Under the pieces are notes generated by a model, which searched no databases, was not told the DNA's origin, and was given only the letters and a program-made list of their open reading frames with translations. Below are positions 6,871-9,450 of a stretch of DNA of 9,450 nt, piece by piece. The stretch covers positions 1 to 9,450 of the forward strand of contig CANCGR010000059.1 of the NCBI GenBank assembly GCA_947377625.1. Direction: 5' to 3'. Both the position numbers and the translations under genes were made by a program. This stretch comes from Gammaproteobacteria bacterium (lineage in GTDB: Bacteria; Pseudomonadota; Gammaproteobacteria; Pseudomonadales; Pseudohongiellaceae). Position 1 is the first letter of the stretch, and each line of letters begins with the position of its first letter.

Positions 6871-8655
6871 TTATTTGTCGAGCTTTTTCAAAATGGCTGC
6901 CACCAGCTCACGCGGATGAAAGGGTTTGCGCACGCAGGTCAGCTCACCCACCTGGATGCCGCGCAGCAACAACTCTTCATCGACATAGCCTGAACACAGC
7001 ACCACGTCGATGCCGGGGCGCGCTTGCTTCAAGCGTTCTATTACCTTCGCTGAGGAAGCACCGGGCATCACACCATCAAGACACAGCAAATCAAAATGCA
7101 CTGCGCGGTTTTCAATTACCTTGAGTGCTTCATCGCCGTTGTTGGCAGTAATCACATTGAACCCGGCATGCTCCAGTGTGGCCATGATGGTGCTCAGCAC
7201 GGCCAACTGGTCATCCACCACCAGAATGATGCGACCACTGCCGTTCTGCGCTCCCTGCTTGCTTGCGCCAGCCGCAGGCACGTCGTCGATGACATTGGTG
7301 CCGGTTGCACGCGGCAGCATCAGCATCAAATGAGTGCCCTGGCCCGGCGCCGAATCCACTTTGATAAAACCGCCAGCATCCAGCACCATGCTTTGCACGA
7401 GCGTCAGGCCCAAACCGCTGCCGCTGCCGGCTTTCTTGGTGGTGAAAAATGGTTCAAACATGCGTTTGAGTGTGACCTCATCCAGCCCGGAACCGGAATC
7501 GCGCACGCTCAGCATTACCAACTCTTGCTGCTGGTTTTCCTCATTGGCCGGCAGCACCCGAATGGCAAGGTCGATCTTGCCGGCACCGGTGATGGCGTCA
7601 CGCGCATTCGCCACCAGGTTAAGCAGCATGCGCTCCAGATTGAACGGCACGATGCGCACCAGGGTTTTGGTGTGCTCAACCTTCAATGACAACTGGATAT
7701 CATCGGGCACCAGTCGTTGCAGCGTGGGCTTCATGCGCTCCAGATAGTCACCCACATTCACAATTTTTGCCGATGAAGGGTCCTTGCGGCTCAGCATCAA
7801 CAGTTCCTGCGTCAACTCGGATGAATGCAATGAGGCACGCTGGATCTCCGACAAATAATTGCGCACCTGCTCATCAAGGCCAGGTTTTTTCAGCGCCAGT
7901 TCGGCATTGCCCATGATGACGGTGAGAATGTTGTTGAAATCGTGGGCCACCCCGCCGGCGAGACGGCCCAGCGATTCCAGCCGGTGCGATTCTGCCAGTG
8001 CGAGTTGCGCGCTTTCACGTTCGGCTTCTGCGTGTTGTTTCTGCAGATTGGTGGCCATTTCGCGCTCCCTGGCCAATTGCAGATCACGGGTTTCCAGCTC
8101 AAGCCGCTCACACACAAAAATTACTGCAGTTGCGGTGCCGCCGCCAAAAACCAGCAGGGCCACCGCGCCGCGCACCCACGGATAAACAGTGGTCGGATCC
8201 CAGCTGGAAAAATCCACCGGTAGCACCAGATCGTTCAGCACAGCATAACCGGCAACGGCGATTGACAGCAGTGAGAGCAACAAACAGCACAGGCTGCCCA
8301 CCCTGCCAAAAAACAGCCCCGACAATACGATCATCAGGATCGGTATCGCACCGGTTGCGGTGATGAGACCACCACGCAATTGCAGCGCCATGGTCGCCAT
8401 CCCCAACAACAGCAACAACAACACCGCCGCCGTACGGAACGACAGCAACTTGCGAACCAACCATAAGAGCGGAAACAGCAAGGTTGCTATACAAACGCCA
8501 ATCACTAACCCTGTCGGTTTGTTCTGGACAATGGCATTGGCCAGCACCAGAGAACTGAGCAGCGGCAAGCCAAGCGCAGAGACAAGCAATGCCTTGTCCA
8601 GCACTTCCCGGCCCAGACGTTCCAATGGTGTTCCACCCTGCATGTCAGAATTCAT
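6871..8655 (-). CDS. Membrane hybrid sensor histidine kinase with C-terminal receiver domain
   Basis: The 594-residue protein has a membrane sensor region with about six helices (22-183), an external loop near 142-160, a coiled coil (184-225), a HisKA dimerisation domain, a HATPase domain and a receiver domain. The phospho-accepting His238 lies in GGVAHDFNNIL (234-244). ATP-binding boxes are N (NLVANARDAI, 346-355), G1 (DSGSGLDE, 386-393), F (FEPFFTTK, 400-407) and G2 (GSGSGLGL, 410-417). The receiver (475-594) keeps the acidic pair Asp481/Asp482, phospho-acceptor Asp527 in LCLDGVMPG, Ser555 and Lys577, so both halves look active. AGGAA lies about 9 bases before the ATG. It follows the SRPBCC gene by 53 bases on the same strand. 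No histidine phosphotransfer protein or DNA-binding response regulator is in the window, so the output is not known. The sensor domain has no recognised ligand motif. Confidence 0.93.
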   Translation of the reverse strand: MNSDMQGGTPLERLGREVLDKALLVSALGLPLLSSLVLANAIVQNKPTGLVIGVCIATLLFPLLWLVRKLLSFRTAAVLLLLLLGMATMALQLRGGLITATGAIPILMIVLSGLFFGRVGSLCCLLLSLLSIAVAGYAVLNDLVLPVDFSSWDPTTVYPWVRGAVALLVFGGGTATAVIFVCERLELETRDLQLAREREMATNLQKQHAEAERESAQLALAESHRLESLGRLAGGVAHDFNNILTVIMGNAELALKKPGLDEQVRNYLSEIQRASLHSSELTQELLMLSRKDPSSAKIVNVGDYLERMKPTLQRLVPDDIQLSLKVEHTKTLVRIVPFNLERMLLNLVANARDAITGAGKIDLAIRVLPANEENQQQELVMLSVRDSGSGLDEVTLKRMFEPFFTTKKAGSGSGLGLTLVQSMVLDAGGFIKVDSAPGQGTHLMLMLPRATGTNVIDDVPAAGASKQGAQNGSGRIILVVDDQLAVLSTIMATLEHAGFNVITANNGDEALKVIENRAVHFDLLCLDGVMPGASSAKVIERLKQARPGIDVVLCSGYVDEELLLRGIQVGELTCVRKPFHPRELVAAILKKLDK

Positions 8656-8708
8656 CTACTACATTCCTGTGCGTGCCCATGGTGGAGCGGGCTTGCAACT
8701 GCAACTGC

Positions 8709-9200
8709 TTATTTGGCTTCAGCCTGCTCTTTCATGACCTTGAGCAGACCTTCGAACTGGGTACGACGACGCGCTACATCTGCATCCTTGGCAGCCTGAT
8801 CAGCCTTGTCGGATTCATCGATCATCAAAGTGTAGAGAATTTTGGAAGTGGTGCTGGTGACCGGTTTGGCTTCCATGAAACCGTGATACTGATCGTAGAA
8901 CTTGCCTTCTATCACCGGCTGGTCGTAACCGTAAGACAGATCGGTTTTGCCCACCATGATTTCCTTGATACGGCCTTTGGCCAGTGACCTGACCGTGCCA
9001 ACGCCGCCATCACCGGAAACAATCTCGCAATCCAGCCCTTTGGCCCATTTGCCGATATCGCAGTACTGACCTACTTTGGCCCACACTTCCGCCGCTGGTT
9101 TGGCAACATCAATTTCCATTTTGATGGTTACATATTCGGGCGCGGCCTGAATGGACATTGAAACAGCCAGTGCGAGCAGTGCAGTAATTGGGCGATACAT
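8709..9200 (-). CDS. Secreted SRPBCC (START/polyketide cyclase-like) family protein
   Basis: The 163-residue precursor starts MYRPITALLALAVSMSIQAA, a clear Sec signal peptide with cleavage likely after residue 19 or 20, giving a periplasmic product. The rest fits the helix-grip fold: strand YVTIKMEIDVAKPAAEVWAK (23-42), helix and GQYCDIGKWAKGL (45-57), DCEIVSGDGGVGTVRSLAKG (57-76), LSYGYD (88-93), a central sheet, and a long C-terminal helix (about 132-163). This fold holds hydrophobic ligands in a cavity. Cys47 and Cys58 are the only cysteines and could pair after export. I chose the ATG at 9198-9200 because GGGGAAAA lies just before it and the signal peptide begins there. The same frame stays open upstream to 9395, but that extension adds an unlikely 65 residues and would cross the promoter. 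It is probably co-transcribed with the kinase. Ligand and role are unknown. Confidence 0.8.
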   Translation of the reverse strand: MYRPITALLALAVSMSIQAAPEYVTIKMEIDVAKPAAEVWAKVGQYCDIGKWAKGLDCEIVSGDGGVGTVRSLAKGRIKEIMVGKTDLSYGYDQPVIEGKFYDQYHGFMEAKPVTSTTSKILYTLMIDESDKADQAAKDADVARRRTQFEGLLKVMKEQAEAK

Positions 9201-9240
9201 GGATTTTCCCCTGAATTTGGTTTGATTGTGGCAAAAGTGT

Positions 9241-9279
9241 GCATGCAATGCGATGAGTAGTACTAGCGCATCGCCATGC
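9241..9279. promoter_or_regulatory. Imperfect dyad upstream of the SRPBCC gene, candidate operator
   Basis: GCATG (9241-9245) and GCGATG (9250-9255) on the left pair with CATCGC (9269-9274) and CATGC (9275-9279) on the right: eleven pairs with a four-base bulge (CAAT). The 13-base centre contains the perfect 8-base palindrome TAGTACTA (9258-9265). It lies just downstream of the candidate -10 box, around the expected transcription start, so it could be a protein-binding site more readily than an RNA hairpin. Confidence 0.35.
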
Positions 9280-9280
9280 C

Positions 9281-9286
9281 AGTATA
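9281..9286 (-). promoter_or_regulatory. Candidate -10 box for the SRPBCC/kinase unit
   Basis: TATACT on the - strand matches the -10 consensus at five of six positions and would give a leader of about 75 bases before the ATG at 9200. Only a poor -35, TTGCTG with a 15-base spacer, lies upstream. Confidence 0.4.
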
Positions 9287-9374
9287 GAGCAGCCCAAGCC
9301 ACAGCAAAAAGCGACAAGATTCTGCAACTGCAACTTTCAGCAACCCAAGCGTTCGATGAAAAGCAAAGTCGGTT

Positions 9375-9380
9375 TATACT
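9375..9380 (+). promoter_or_regulatory. Candidate -10 box for the rightward partial gene
   Basis: TATACT on the + strand lies 32 bases before the ATG at 9413. The sequence 17 bases upstream (TTCGAT) is a weak -35. Together with the - strand TATACT at 9281-9286 it suggests a pair of divergent promoters within about 90 bases. Confidence 0.4.
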
Positions 9381-9412
9381 CGGCGCCGACGTCACACATA
9401 AGGGGAAACATA

Positions 9413-9450
9413 ATGTCGAGCCGCAGTTTGCATGCTGCCATAGTTCTGGC
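9413..9450 (+). CDS. Start of a gene cut by the window edge
   Basis: An ATG at 9413 is preceded by AAGGGGAAA (9400-9408), a strong ribosome binding site with suitable spacing, and by a candidate -10 box. The frame is open to the window end and gives MSSRSLHAAIVL, a short basic start followed by hydrophobic residues, which may be the beginning of a signal peptide or membrane anchor. Too little is present to name a family. Confidence 0.6.
   Translation, partial: MSSRSLHAAIVL

Noticed and set aside
7096..7689. 197-codon open frame on the + strand opposite the histidine kinase
   Set aside because: It runs antisense through the HATPase and receiver coding region, which has all expected motifs.
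4270..9265. Shared AGTACT core in AAGTACTT (4270-4277) and TAGTACTA (9258-9265) as a common regulator site
   Set aside because: AGTACT also occurs inside the SRPBCC coding region at 9062-9067, and about two or three copies are expected by chance, so no common site can be claimed.
8694..9335. 13-base direct repeat TGCAACTGCAACT at 8694-8706 and 9323-9335, flanking the SRPBCC gene
   Set aside because: It looks like attachment or duplication repeats, but it is a doubled GCAACT unit, and about one chance 13-base match is expected in a window this size. No integrase or transposase is nearby.

Overview
The window reads as bacterial chromosome, most likely from a Gram-negative proteobacterium and probably a gammaproteobacterium. 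The grounds are moderate GC content (mid-50s % by eye), dense packing with 4-bp ATGA overlaps, envelope-type glycan genes, a signal peptide for export to a periplasm, and a proteobacterial-style hybrid histidine kinase. No rRNA, tRNA, CRISPR array, insertion sequence or phage gene is visible. No species can be named from the sequence alone.

Left block (1-4070) is surface-glycan metabolism. A + strand gene tail (2-49) overlaps a WecB-type UDP-GlcNAc 2-epimerase (46-1125). Facing it on the - strand is a compact three-gene operon, read from right to left: a DPM1-like family 2 glycosyltransferase (4070-3384), a GT-C/ArnT-like polytopic membrane glycosyltransferase starting with GTG (3374-1845), and a SAM-dependent methyltransferase (1848-1153). 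The natural reading is that the GT2 loads a sugar on polyprenyl phosphate, the GT-C enzyme transfers it outside the membrane, and the methyltransferase modifies a pathway product. Substrates cannot be read from the sequence.

Middle block (4071-6855) starts at a divergent, AT-rich promoter region of 241 bp. It holds three co-directional + strand genes: a six-helix membrane protein (4312-4917), a small winged-helix regulator overlapping it by 11 bp (4907-5290), and a DUF4173-type polytopic membrane protein (5317-6855). The promoter carries two perfect palindromes overlapping its core elements, which suggests autoregulation by the winged-helix protein. The function of this cassette is unknown, and it is the best candidate here for an undescribed system.

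Right block (6871-9450) is on the - strand, convergent with the cassette. A secreted SRPBCC-fold protein (9200-8709) is followed 53 bp later by a membrane hybrid histidine kinase with a C-terminal receiver domain (8655-6871). They probably form one transcription unit, with the exported lipid-binding-type fold beside a membrane sensor. A divergent + strand gene begins at 9413 and runs off the end. Both directions have a TATACT -10 box in the 212-bp intergenic region.

No gene-free stretch exceeds 300 bases; the longest are 4071-4311 and 9201-9412, and both are described through their regulatory elements.
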